64,000 nt of DNA, from assembly GCA_009763385.1 (NCBI GenBank), contig CM019826.1:101172348-101236347 (forward strand), read 5' to 3'. Of this stretch, positions 10,881 through 21,364 are shown one piece after another (the stretch's first letter is position 1; each line of letters opens with the position of its first letter). This DNA comes from Coix lacryma-jobi var. lacryma-jobi. Taxonomy: Eukaryota; Streptophyta; Magnoliopsida; Poales; Poaceae. The notes under the pieces are model-generated. The model did no database searches and had not been told where the DNA came from. It saw only the letters and a list, made by a program, of their open reading frames with translations. Both the position numbers and the translations under genes were made by a program.

Positions 10881-12115
10881 TCAGGGGTCTAGCAATTTGA
10901 GAAAAGTTTTTAATGAAAGCCTATAGAACCCTGCATGGCCTAAAAAGCTACGAACACCTTTCACATTTGTGGGAGGTGGAAGTTGTTCTATGACTTCAAT
11001 TTTTGCTTTATCCACTTCTATACCACTCTCAGAGATCTTGTGTCCTAGCACTATTCCTTCCTGAACCATAAAGTGACATTTCTCCCAGTTCAGGACTAAG
11101 TGCTTTTCTTCAAACCATTGTAAGACTCTGTCTAAATTCTTAAGACAATCATCGAAGGTTTTGCCATAGACGGTAAAGTCGTCCATGAACACCTCCACAA
11201 TTTTCTCAATCATGTCAGAGAAAATAGACATCAAGCACCGTTGGAAAGAAGCTGGAGCATTGCACAATCCAAACGACATTCGTCGGTATGTGTAAGTTCC
11301 ATACGGGCAAGTAAAAGTGGTCTTACTCTTGTCATCTGGGTGGATTGGGATTTGATGATACCCGGAATACCCATCAAGGAAACAAAAGAAAGAGTGGTTT
11401 GTAAGCCATTCCAGCATTTCATCAATGAAGGGTAACAGGAAGTGATCTTTCTTTGTAGCCTTGTTAAGTTTCTGATAATCAATGCACATACGCCACCCAG
11501 TGACAGTTCGTAGAGGGATAAGTTCATTATTTTCATTTCTAACGACTGTCATTCCTCCCTTTTTTGGCACGACTTGCACTGGGCTAACCCACTCGCTATG
11601 TGGCACATGATAGATAATCCCAGCATGTAAAAGCTTCAAGACCTCTTTCTTAACAACCTCTCGCATAGCATTATTAAGTCTCCGTTGTGGCTCCCTCGAA
11701 GGTGTGCAAATAGGATTAGTGGGGATGCGATGAGTGCAGAGAGCGGGACTAATGCCTGTGAGGTCTTCAAGTGAGTAGCCTATAGCAGATCTGTGTCTTT
11801 CTAGAATAGTGACAAGTTGTTGTGTTTCATCTTGAGTGTGTGTTTCGTCTTGAGTGAGCTTGTCACTAATGATCACTGGGGTTTCCCGATTATTATTAAG
11901 AAAGACATATTTCAAGCCTAGAGGAAGAGGTTTTAATTCAATTGAGGGTTGGGATGGCACCTCCATTGGATCTATCTTAATTGGGTCTGCTAACTCTTCC
12001 TCTTCTAGAATGAAGTGTTCATCATCGAAGAGTGGTTGGACCATGTCTTCTAAAGATGCCATTAGGACTTCCTCAATATGATCTTGTTTGGGAATGGCTT
12101 CTACTATTGCATTGT
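10881..12115 (-). pseudogene. pol: C pol: reverse transcriptase
   Basis: The frame from 12115 to about 10915 gives the fingers, palm and thumb of a gypsy reverse transcriptase. Visible motifs are WVSPVQVVPKKGG, WRMCIDYQKLN, FLDGYSGYHQI, FGLCNAPASFQ and the active site FMDD (about 11179-11190), a normal variant of YxDD. The Athila/Tat-style LIPLRTVTGWRMC segment is present. Near 10915 the frame shifts after GHAGFYR, and the RNase H continues in another frame. Upstream, the frame runs straight to the edge of the inserted chromovirus I at 12116 and resumes as protease at 24306. Confidence 0.87.
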
Positions 12116-15055
12116 TGTCACACCCAATTTTAAGAACAAAATTGAATGCAATAAATCATGTGTGCCCAGAGATCAATCACAAACATAAGCCACAAATTAA
12201 GAAGTACCATCACATATGTTTATTACATAACGAATATTATTCAAAGTCTTTACATAGCAGCGGATAAATAAAGTATCTCTCGCGGTAGCTCCATCATAGG
12301 GAAGATGACTGGTTGACAGCAAGACTAGAACTCTTCAGGGAAGTCATCATTACCATAGCAATCTGTTACCCACCCAGGATTTTTATCCAAGAAGAAAGAA
12401 AGAAACAAGCATAAGTACATCTCGTACTTAACAAGTGTAACATGGGGTTCATGAGGCTCAAATAAGGCTGACACTGGTTAAACTGCGGTAGCTTTTAATT
12501 GGCAACATTTTAATATTAAAGTGAACATATATGAATGCTTAAACCCAATCCACATGATCATAATACTGAAACATAGCAATAAGGTAATCAACATGAGCAA
12601 CATAAATAAACAACATATAACAACTAAATCTGTGAGTTTTCCGGACCGCTCGTAACCGTGAGCACGGCTGATATATCAGTTTTACACTCTGCAGAGGTTG
12701 TACACTTTACCCGATGAGTCGTGATATCCAGATGCCCGGGTTAATTACTCCCATAACACTTCCAAGGTGAGCGGGCAGGATACACGCAAAGCCTTTCAAA
12801 GGTTCGTCTAACAAGTTAGGGCCGCTAGGTCTTAAGGCAAGGGGATGTAGAGCCCTCCTTCCAGGTGGCAAAAAAACACGCAGCCTATACACACGTGGAC
12901 AGAAGCCGCACTATACCCGTCTCGGCAAGATCCAACGCGCCTATATAGGTGTCCACTAACAAGCTAGAAAAGGTCCTTATACTGAGCTAAGGTCAGAGCC
13001 ATATAACCCTCATGGTTGCACTGTATGTCCCAACTTTTGCTGACAGGAGGTCCTAAACCATGTTGCTAAAAAGATCAAGTTTTATTCACCGTTATTAGAT
13101 CATGTTTGGTTTAAGTAAAGCTCTAGCAAAGATTCTACCCATATGCATAGCATCCCAAGGTTAACAAGGTAACGGGTCAAACACCTAGGGTAAACTAGAT
13201 AGGAGATCAACATTAGACACATGCATATGAATTTAGATGATTCATGGTGAATAGGTCAACAAGGAGGATCCCATGCTATACTTGCCTGATTTAGGGAACT
13301 CTGGTTGCTCCTGGTTGTCGAAGTAGGGCTCCTGATCACCAGCGTATGTCTCACCGTCTATACTCGATTTCCACATCAACACACAATCATCGGGACAACA
13401 ATCATGCAAAGCAAACAAGCTATAATTAGAACATTACACCAACAACAAGAAATAATATAAAAAGTTTGAAAACAGAAACTACGGTCTACCACGATCACAT
13501 AAAACGCGAAGATCACGAAAAACGGAATTATAACGCGAAAGTTATGAGCTAAACAAGTTACAAAACCTTAATTAGTAGATTAAACCTAACTCAAATTTTA
13601 ATTACCGAAAATAGTATATATTTTCATACAGATATATAGATCTTTTCAAAATGAATCTAACGCAACTTGAACGGACTAAATCGGACGAAAAACGTAGAAG
13701 TTATAAGCATTTGAAACTGGTGGCAAAACTGTAAATAAATCAAACTCGAATTTGAATTTAAAATCGATTTAAATCGAAATTCAGAATTGACTGGACTGTG
13801 CCTCAATTTGGAAGAAACGCAGGGGCTTAAACAGAAGAAATCGCAGACTCATTGAACAGTGCATCATGGACCGCGGGTTTAGACCGGAAAAGGTGTAAGG
13901 GCTCTTATGCAAAGTTGACGCCGAATAGGTATCGGCTGATGGAGATCGTTGATTCCCAGATGGATGGCTCAGATTAGATCTGGGAGGAGCTGGCGGCGCT
14001 TTTACACCGGCGCGGAGGAGGGAGACGGCCCGCGGTGGCGCCATAGCCGGAGACGGGCGGCGCTAGCTCGGAAACGCGCTACGTTAAGGTAGAGACCTCG
14101 GGAGCGGGTTCAAACGAACGAGAAGCTCATGGCGAACTCACCAGAGGTGTTGATGGCGTCGGGGAGATCTTGGGGACGGCGGTTGGCTCGAATTGGAGGT
14201 CGCGGCTCTGAAAAATGACGGCGAGTGATTAAGAGATCAATTCGAAAAGGAAAAAGATGGGAAAAAGCTTGGTTAGCTTGAAGAGATCAAAACGGAGCCC
14301 TAGAGACCTCTTGCGTGCACTGGAACTTGCTGAAATGGCGAATTGACGGCGGCGGATTCTTGCAAATCGCGGAGCTCTCGGTGTCGGCTGTTTAGGGCAC
14401 GGGAACGAGGGATTTTTGCGGGAGGAGAGGCGGCGGGTTCCTGGGGTTCTTATTAGGGGGTTGGCTTGGCCAATTAGGCAAGCGAGGACGCGTGGGGAGG
14501 ATGGAATCGAGCTCGGCTGATGTTCTAGTCGGATACGGGATGGGGAGATCGAGCTGACACGCGGGCCATCGGCGTCAGCGAGAGAGAGAGGGAAGCGCGC
14601 GCTGCGGCTGCACGAAGGGAGATGGGCCGCCGAGTTGGGCCGTGCGCGAGAAGGAGAAAGGAGGAAGCAGGCCGACGGGGAGAGGCCTCAGGCCGGCGGT
14701 GGGAAAAAGGTGAGGGCGCCGGTGGTCGACTAGGCCGGAAGGAGTGGGCCGGCCGGCTGGCTCGGGCCAAAAGAAAAGAAAGGGAGAGGGAGAAGAAGAA
14801 ATGGTTTTCCATTTTCAGAAACATGTTTTCAAAAGCAAATTTGAAATCCATTTGAATTCAAACAAGTTTTGAACAAAACCAATCATCACAAAAATAAAAT
14901 ATGCACCAGCATGTATGCATCATCATGGTCTTTGGCCTAGAATTTATTTTAACTTTTGCGAAAATTTATTATCTAGGTTTTTATGCAACACATAAAATGC
15001 ATAATTTAAATCATATTGCCTATTTTCAAAATGATGCAATTTTTTGGATGTTACA
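12116..15055 (-). repeat. 3' LTR of chromovirus I, 2940 bp
   Basis: Begins TGTCACACCC and ends GATGTTACA on the + strand. The high-coordinate third (about 13900-14780) is GC-rich and holds small Pro/Ser-rich open frames on both strands that recur in the other LTR only because the LTRs are copies. No gene claimed. An Arg/Pro-rich 61-codon frame at 12707-12892 is repeated unchanged at 21957-22142, again as LTR duplication. Confidence 0.9.
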
Positions 15056-15073
15056 ATTCTACCCCCCTTAAAG
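15056..15073 (-). promoter_or_regulatory. Polypurine tract of chromovirus I
   Basis: Minus-strand CTTTAAGGGGGGTAGAAT directly before the LTR start. Upstream is ctcgaggacgagattc, also typical of this group. Confidence 0.85.
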
Positions 15074-15101
15074 AATCTCGTCCTCGAGATTCCAGCGATG
15101 C

Positions 15102-15401
15102 TTACTCAAACAACTGCGGGTATGACTTTCTCAGATCCTCTTCTCTTTCCCAAGTTGCCTCTGCTTCTGAGTACCGATTCCATTGAACCTTGCACATCTT
15201 TATTACTCTGCTCCTGGTAACTCTTTCAGCTGTTTCTAAAATCTTTGTCGGATACTCATCATAAGTCAAATCTTCCTTAACTGTGAGCTCTTCCAACGGT
15301 ATCTGCTCTTCGGGTACTTGCAGGCACTTTTTCAACTGAGAAACATGAAACACATCATGCACTCCTGACAAGCTTTCAGGCAACTCTAACTGATATGCCA
15401 C
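15102..15401 (-). pseudogene. pol: Integrase C-terminus with chromodomain (I)
   Basis: The last ~99 codons of pol. The first half has the LSGVHDVFHVSQLKK motif that ends gypsy integrases. The second half (about 15105-15264) is a chromodomain: YPTKIL, then VQWNRYSEAEATWEREEDL and a final YPQLF. Chromodomains of chromoviruses are thought to steer integration to marked heterochromatin; the Tekay group often lacks some aromatic cage residues, and here the Trp of VQW is the clearest one kept. The piece is open, with a stop just upstream of 15401 separating it from the rest of integrase. Confidence 0.87.
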
Positions 15402-15410
15402 TTCACCACG

Positions 15411-16613
15411 TCATTCAAGAATCTTGAATGGTCTGATATACCTGGGTGCTAGCTTTCCTTTCTTATTGAACCTTTTCACACCTCTCATCGGTGACACCTT
15501 TAGGTAGACATAATCACCTACTGCAAAAGATAGATCTCGACGACGGTTGTTTGCATAACTCTTCTGTCGAGACTGAGCTGCCCTCAGGCTATCTCTGACT
15601 ATTCTGACATGATCCTCTGCATTCCTTAGCACATCAGGTCCAAACACTTGACTTTCACCTGTCTGATCCCAGAACAACGGTGTTCTGCACGGTCTCCCAT
15701 ATAAAGCTTCAAACGGTGCCATCTTAAGACTCTCCTGATAGCTGTTGTTGTATGAGAACTCTGCATAACATAGATTCTTGTCCCAACTGGTGCCATACTA
15801 CAAGGCACAAGCTCTCAATATGTCTTCTAGAATCTGATTTGTTCTTTCTGTCTGTCCATCAGTCTGTGGATGATAAGCAGTACTGAAGTTCAACCTTGTA
15901 CCCAATGATCGATGTATCATCTACCAAAAGTGAGAGGTGAACTGAGTACCACGATCTGACACAATCTTTCAAGGCACTCCATGCAAACATACTATCCGTT
16001 CCATATACAACTCTGCCAACCTAGCTCCCGTGTAGGTAGTTTTGACCGGTATAAAGTGAGCAACTTTAGTCAATCGATCAACTATTACCCATATGGAGTC
16101 GTATCCTCTCTGAGTACGAGGTAACCCAACTATAAAGTCCATACCGACTTCTTCCCATTTCCATTTAGGTATCTTCATCGGTTGCAACAGACCGGCGGGT
16201 CTCTGATGTTCTGCTTTTACTCTTTGACAAGTATCACACATAGCGACGTACTCGGCTACATCTCTTTTCAGTCCATTCCACCAATACTTTTTCTTCAGAT
16301 CAAGGTACATCTTAGTGCTTCCAGGATGAATGGAATAAGCTGACTCATGCACTTCTCGCAGTATAGTCTCACGTATCTCCTTGATTTCAGGCACACATAA
16401 CCTCTTCCCATGCCATAACGTACCATCATCATCTAACCAAAAACCTGATGCTTTGCCAAGAACAATATTATCTGCTATCTGCTTCAACTTCTCATCTGCC
16501 ATCTGACCCTTACGTATCTCTTGCATCAATACCAGTTCAAGTACCAATTCCATTCTGTTAGTCACAATTCCCAGATTCAGATGTGCAAATTCAGCACACA
16601 ACTCATATGGCAT
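15411..16613 (-). pseudogene. pol: I pol: integrase core
   Basis: Reading continues from RNase H into the integrase: H...H...CDTCQR zinc region (IHPGSTKMYLDLKKKYWW, CDTCQRVKAEH), then GMDFIVGLPRT and IVSDRGTQFTS catalytic motifs, and HPQTDGQTERTN with the catalytic Glu. Stops occur near 15968, 15920 and 15800. The 15411-15722 piece covers MAPFEALYGRPCRTP and GDYVYLKVSP, both standard in plant chromoviruses. The DDE triad is present but the chain is interrupted. Confidence 0.85.
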
Positions 16614-16622
16614 AGAAGCAAT

Positions 16623-17540
16623 TCAGATCTCATTGGCATAGCTCTTTCTACTTAAAGCATCTGCTACAACATTAGCTTTACCAGGATGGTAGTGTATTTC
16701 CAAATCATAGTCCTTAATCAATTCTAACCATCTATGTTGTCTCAAATTCAAATCAGACTGAGTGAAGATGTACTTCAAGCTCTTATGATCGGTATAGATG
16801 TCTGTCTTGTGACCCACTAGATAGTGTCTCCAAATTTTCAATGCATGGACAACAGCTGCCAACTCTAGATCATGTGTGGGATAATTCAGCTCATGCTTTC
16901 TCAACTGCCTCAATGCATATGCTACAACTCTGCCTTCTTGCATAAGAACACAACCCAAACCTTGACGAGATGCATCACAATAAATAGAGAAATCCTTACT
17001 TAGATCTGGTAGAATTAACACTGGAGCTGTAGTCAGACGTTTCTTCAACTCCTCAAAGTTAGCCTGACATTTATCAGACCAGACAAACTTAGCATTCTTC
17101 TCTAGCAGAGCTGTCATTGGCTTAGCAAGCTTGGAGAATCCTTCAATGAACCTTCTGTAGTAACCAGCCAATCCAAGGAAACTACGAATCTCGGTCACAT
17201 CTGTTGGTGGCTTCCAATTCAACACATCTTCAACCTTGCCTGGATCTACTGAAATGCCTCCATTAGAGATAACATGTCCAAGGAAAGAAACTTCCTTCAA
17301 CCAAAACTCACACTTGCTGCGCTTGGCATACAACTTGTGCTCTATGAGTTTCTATAGTACTAACCTCAGATGTTCAGCATGATCTTCCTTGTTCTTAGAG
17401 TATACCAGAATATCATCAATAAACACAACTACGAACTTGTCGAGATATTCCATGAACACCTTGTTCATCAAATACATAAAGTAGGCAGGTGCATTGGTCA
17501 ATCCAAAAGAACATGACTGTATACTCATACAACCCATACC
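16623..17540 (-). pseudogene. pol: I pol: RT palm/thumb and RNase H
   Basis: The frame 17537-17352 carries FGLTNAPAYF and FIDDILVYS (RT active site, about 17401-17425). A stop near 17351 separates it from 17333-16623, which starts with the connection region (SKCEFWLKEVSFLGHVIS, RSFLGLAGYYRRFIEGFS) and runs into RNase H: CDASRQGLGCVLMQ, HDLELAAVVHAL, YTDHKSLKY, NVVADALSR. All RNase H acidic residues expected are visible. The boundary with the upstream segment near 17530 is a frameshift. Confidence 0.87.
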
Positions 17541-18609
17541 TGGTAGTGAAAGCTGTCTTGGGAATATCAGATGCCCGAATCTTCAACTGATGGTAACCAG
17601 AACGCAGATCAATCTTAGAGAACACACATGCACCTTTAAGTTGATCGAACAGATCATCAATCCTTGGCAACGGGTACTTATTCTTGATAGTAACCTCATT
17701 AAGCGATCTATAGTCAACACACATCCATTGACCACCATCCTTCTTGTCAACAAAAATAACAGGAGCTCCCCAAGGTGATGAACTAGGATGAATAAACCCT
17801 TTTTCTTGTAACTCTTTAATTTGTTTCTTAAGTTCTTCTAATTCAGGTACTCCCATTCTATATGGTCTTTTAGCTATGGGTGCAGTTCCAGGTAAAAGCT
17901 CAATAATAAATTCAATGTCGCGATCAGGTGGCATACCTGGCAAGTCCTCGGGGAACACATCCGGAAACTCATCCACCATTAGATCTTCCTGGAAAACCTC
18001 TTCATTCATCTGGTTCACGGTTGCAGTCGGTGTTGGTTGTAGCACTACCTTCACACTGATTCTGTCTCCCTTAGCTGTAGTAACTGTCACAACTTTATCT
18101 TGACACTGTATATCTGTCTTGCACCTCTTCATCCAGTCCACACCCAGTATCAAATCAATGCCAGCTGTTCTTAGCACAATTGGGGATACTGAGAAATCTA
18201 CCCCCCCTAGGGACACATCTATAGGCATACACTGAAGCGTAGCTTGCAATCCTCCACCCGGTGAGGTAACCATTATGGGGGTTTTCATGAGGCTAACAGG
18301 TAGGTTATGCATTCTAACAAATGTATGTGATATGAAAGTATGCAATGCACCAGAATCGAAAAGAACTGTAGCGGGGATGGAACTGATGTTGAACGTACCA
18401 AGCATAATTTCTGGCGCTTCCTGCATGGTCTCTCCGGACACGTGATTCACCTTGCCTGAGTTAGGTGATGGATTCAGTCGTCCCCTTTGATTATTGTTCT
18501 GGTTCTGCGGAGTCTGCTGGTTCTGCTTCTTAGGGCAGTTGTAGGAGAGGTGACCAACATCACCATAGATAAAGCACTTGTTGGGAGTGTTAGGTGCACT
18601 ATTCTTCAT
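17541..18609 (-). pseudogene. I gag C-terminus, protease and N-terminal RT
   Basis: A single open frame carries the gag zinc knuckle, protease and the first half of RT. The knuckle reads C-F-I-Y-G-x3-H-x4-C: the second Cys is Tyr. The aspartic protease site is VLFDSGALHTFIS (DSG instead of DTG), with GVDWM as the second landmark. RT begins with RPYRM, then GAPVIFVDKKDGG, MCVDYRSLN, and FSKIDLRSGYHQL. The frame is lost near 17530 just before the FGLTNAP motif. Upstream gag is separated by stops at about 18610-18660. Confidence 0.85.
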
Positions 18610-19563
18610 GGGGGTGTTGACGGGGGTACCTTGGCGTTGAGCTTGGTTGTTAGGCTATTGCTGAGGGCGTTGATTATTACCCTACTGCTGGTATGAAGGA
18701 CGTTGCTGGGCTTGGTTGCGGTTCCACTGGGTAGTCGGTCCCTGGTACCTCTGCTGATTGCCTGGTGCGAAGTTAGAACGAGGGCGGTTGTTACTACCAG
18801 AGGACTGACCTTGGAGCTTCCTCTTTCTAGCCTCCATCTCCTTGCGCTTGTTGTCAACCACTATAGCACGGTTGACTAGAGTCTGGTAACTGGCATACTC
18901 ATTGGACATTAGCTGCAGTGCCAGTCCGTCATTTAGACCCTTGAGGAAGCGACGCTGTTTGTCGGCATCCTGAGCAATATCAGCGGGAGCATAGCGTGAC
19001 AATTGAGCAAACTTGTCACGGTACTCAGCAACGGTCATGGCTCCTTGGCGCAGAGATCTGAACTCTTCCTGCTTCAACTCAATCAGACCAGCAGGGATAT
19101 GGTACGCTTTGAAGTTGGTCTTGAATTCCTCAAAGGTGACATGTGGGGCATTGTTGGCTTGACCGAACTAAAACGATTCCCACCAATCCAGAGCAGCTCC
19201 TTGCAACTGACCAGAAGCATAAAGCACCTTCTCCTGGTCATTGCATTGTGCGATGGTAAGCTGGCGTTCAATAGCATGAAGCCAGTCATCAGCCTCTAGG
19301 GGATCAGCGGCATGAGAGAACACTGGCGAGTGACCCTTCAGAAACTCACCCCTCTTGTCCCTCACTTGCATCGGTGGTGCTCCTCCAACTGGCTGATTCT
19401 GCATATGTTGCATCATGGTTTGCATAAATTGGGCTTGTATGCCCATCAACTGCTGAATGTCAACTGGGGGTGGTGGTGGTGGGTTAACAGGTGCTCCACG
19501 ACCACGGCCACGTCCACGTCCACCTCCAACTCTACCTCCTCTGGCGGCCATCTGTGTTTCCAA
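18610..19563 (-). pseudogene. gag: I gag (capsid part)
   Basis: Starts MAARGGR... (ATG at about 19551) with an Arg/Gly-rich stretch (GRGRGRGRG) and a poly-Pro run, then the retrotransposon gag fold: DPLEADDWLHAIERQL, LQGAALDWWES, then, after a stop near 19168, HVTFEEFKTNFKAY, LRQGAMTVAEYRDKFAQLSRYAP and a Gln/Asn-rich linker. At least three in-frame stops (one near 19168, two near 18660-18680). The layout is normal for a chromovirus gag. Confidence 0.85.
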
Positions 19564-20327
19564 ACAGGGATCAAGGTTAGTGAACTTTTCAAGAAAAGAT
19601 CACTTATATGAGAGAAAACATGAGATCTGAAAATTTCTGGGCGAGATCCAGTAACAGCAGTACAGAAAAACAGTCATATCTTAGTTCCAGAATATCAAAC
19701 AGGGCGTGCCATACACCGTTGGAAAGATGACGAAATTATCTACAACTTTTATTTAAGTGACTTTCCCAGATTCTGTGGTTAAATTCGTCAAAAACAGAGA
19801 AGAAACGAATCTGTCCAGAGTTCAGAACTGCGCAGAAACTCTAACTTGAAACAGCCATATCTCGCAAACCATAACAGCTATTGAGGTGATTCCAGAGACA
19901 TTGGTTAGATATAGGAGTCTATTTTCCACCATAAAATTTTCAGCCTTGTTGCACGAACAGAACTTGAGATATAACCAAAAGATCACAGGTTGCTCCAGAA
20001 AACAGCATAGGACAAGATATAACTAACCCTCTTATTATTCATAAACGTTATGTATAACTATGAGATTTGTAGACAAGCCTACAATATCTCAACACTCATT
20101 ACAAAGAACCAAATCACACATAAGCATAATAATAGTTCAACTCACACATAAAGAAGCACACTAGCACAAAATTTAACTAAACTCGACAAAACGTTTACTA
20201 CTATCGTTTTATTACATAAAAGGGTGACTTATGCCTATTTGTAGAGCGGTTCACGGAGCCTCTTGTACATAGGTGGTTGGTCGAGCAGTTCCAAGAGCCC
20301 ATCTATGGTGCTATAGCATCTTTTGAG
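19564..20327 (-). other. Spacer between ORF0 and gag in chromovirus I
   Basis: About 760 bases, AT-rich, with no open frame of note. It is not LTR and not similar by eye to other parts of the window. It could be an intron, a leader for gag translation or a relic of a longer ORF0; the sequence does not decide. Confidence 0.55.
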
Positions 20328-21170
20328 CTACTTCCCCAGGGATATCACCTCCTTCTCCAAGTCTGCGTTAGACCTTTCCCTGTCAAGGAGGAAGTCTCGT
20401 GTGGCCTTCACGGTTGGAGTTGCATGAGGGTCTTCTACCATAGCCTCCCTATTCTCATTGTTCCAATAGGGCAGGTAGCGGTATGCATCATCCCTCATGT
20501 CTTCAATGCGACGACCCCGGAACGCTTTGTAGGCTTCAACCGCCACGGCTTCCAAGGCTGACGCTAGAGTGGACCGACGAGCCCTGTGGCCAATCACCAT
20601 CTCATGCAGGTATAGGCCACTCTCTGGTTCTCGGACGGCGACAGTTATCCTTGCCTTCCAGTAGGTCCTTTCCAGGGGATGGCTGTACCTCCAGTGGGTG
20701 TACTGTACGATGATGTTCTTATCGGAGTAGTAGGCATCAAAAAGTCCCATCAGCCTGTGATGTGTGGGACTCTGGGCAGCTGTGGGCGCTCCGACGAGAT
20801 ACCCGGAGTCCACGTCCCATCCCATCGGGAGCTCTTCATCGTCTTCGACCTCCAGCACTTCTTGGGGCACTAGCGCGGGAGGTACTGGAGCTTGTGGAGC
20901 TGGTGCTTGCTGAGCTGGAGCTTGTGGCACGGGTGCTGGTGGTGCTTGCTCCTGGGGCGCTGGCACTGCTGGGGGTGCTTGTACTGGTGGTGCTGGCTCT
21001 TGTGGTTCCACCTCTTGAGGTGCCTGATCTTGCAGTGCTGGCTCTTGCGGTGCTACCTCCTGCTGTTCTGGCTCCTGGGGTGCTTGCGGTGCTTGCGGAA
21101 CGGGGTTGCCTGCCCTCAGGCCTGACCTCATGCGACCACCGACAGTCTTGCGGGCGGTACGACGAGCCAT
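20328..21170 (-). CDS. Extra gene (ORF0) before gag, with H3-tail-like N-terminus
   Basis: An uninterrupted 280-codon frame between the PBS and gag of I; no named family recognised. Start ATG at 21170, +4 G. The first residues are MARRTARKTVGGRMR: compared with the histone H3 tail MARTKQTARKSTGGKAPR, the MAR start, TARK, the Ser/Thr after it, GG and the next basic residue are kept, with two residues deleted. Residues ~25-110 are a Pro/Gln/Ala repeat (PQAP, PQEPAP, QAPP units). The rest (~115-280) looks folded: it holds WRYSHPLERTYWKARITV and an acidic region, and ends in a short charged helix that could coil. No transmembrane part. Being open while gag and pol are broken may mean selection or chance. 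A nuclear role is inference. Confidence 0.72.
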   Translation of the reverse strand: MARRTARKTVGGRMRSGLRAGNPVPQAPQAPQEPEQQEVAPQEPALQDQAPQEVEPQEPAPPVQAPPAVPAPQEQAPPAPVPQAPAQQAPAPQAPVPPALVPQEVLEVEDDEELPMGWDVDSGYLVGAPTAAQSPTHHRLMGLFDAYYSDKNIIVQYTHWRYSHPLERTYWKARITVAVREPESGLYLHEMVIGHRARRSTLASALEAVAVEAYKAFRGRRIEDMRDDAYRYLPYWNNENREAMVEDPHATPTVKATRDFLLDRERSNADLEKEVISLGK

Positions 21171-21349
21171 CTATGGAGTAGACCAAGGGACAGATACAAT
21201 AGAATCAATATATTTATACAATAGAGCAAGTAAAGAGAAGCATATAATTTTTGATAAATTAACAAGGCCAAGATAAATAGCAAGAATGAGAAGCAAAGAC
21301 CACTAAAACGACCATAAACTAGCTAGGCTTGCGTCCTACAGTCAACATA

Positions 21350-21361
21350 GCTCCGATACCA
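21350..21361 (-). promoter_or_regulatory. Primer-binding site of chromovirus I (initiator Met type)
   Basis: Minus-strand tggtatcggagc, three bases from the LTR edge at 21365. The 21171-21349 stretch between it and ORF0 is leader. Confidence 0.85.
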
Positions 21362-21364
21362 ATT

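Noticed and set aside
12707..12892. Identical 61-codon frame in both chromovirus LTRs (also 21957-22142)
   Set aside because: LTR duplication explains the identity; no promoter or homology seen.
14525..14855. Pro/Ser-rich and Arg/Gly-rich frames in the chromovirus LTR (also at 23775-24105)
   Set aside because: They recur only because the two LTRs are copies; both strands are open in this GC-rich part, which is a composition effect.
20762..21181. Long Leu/Val-rich + strand frame opposite ORF0
   Set aside because: It is the complement of the Pro/Gln/Ala repeat of ORF0; the Leu/Val run comes from the repeat, not a membrane protein.
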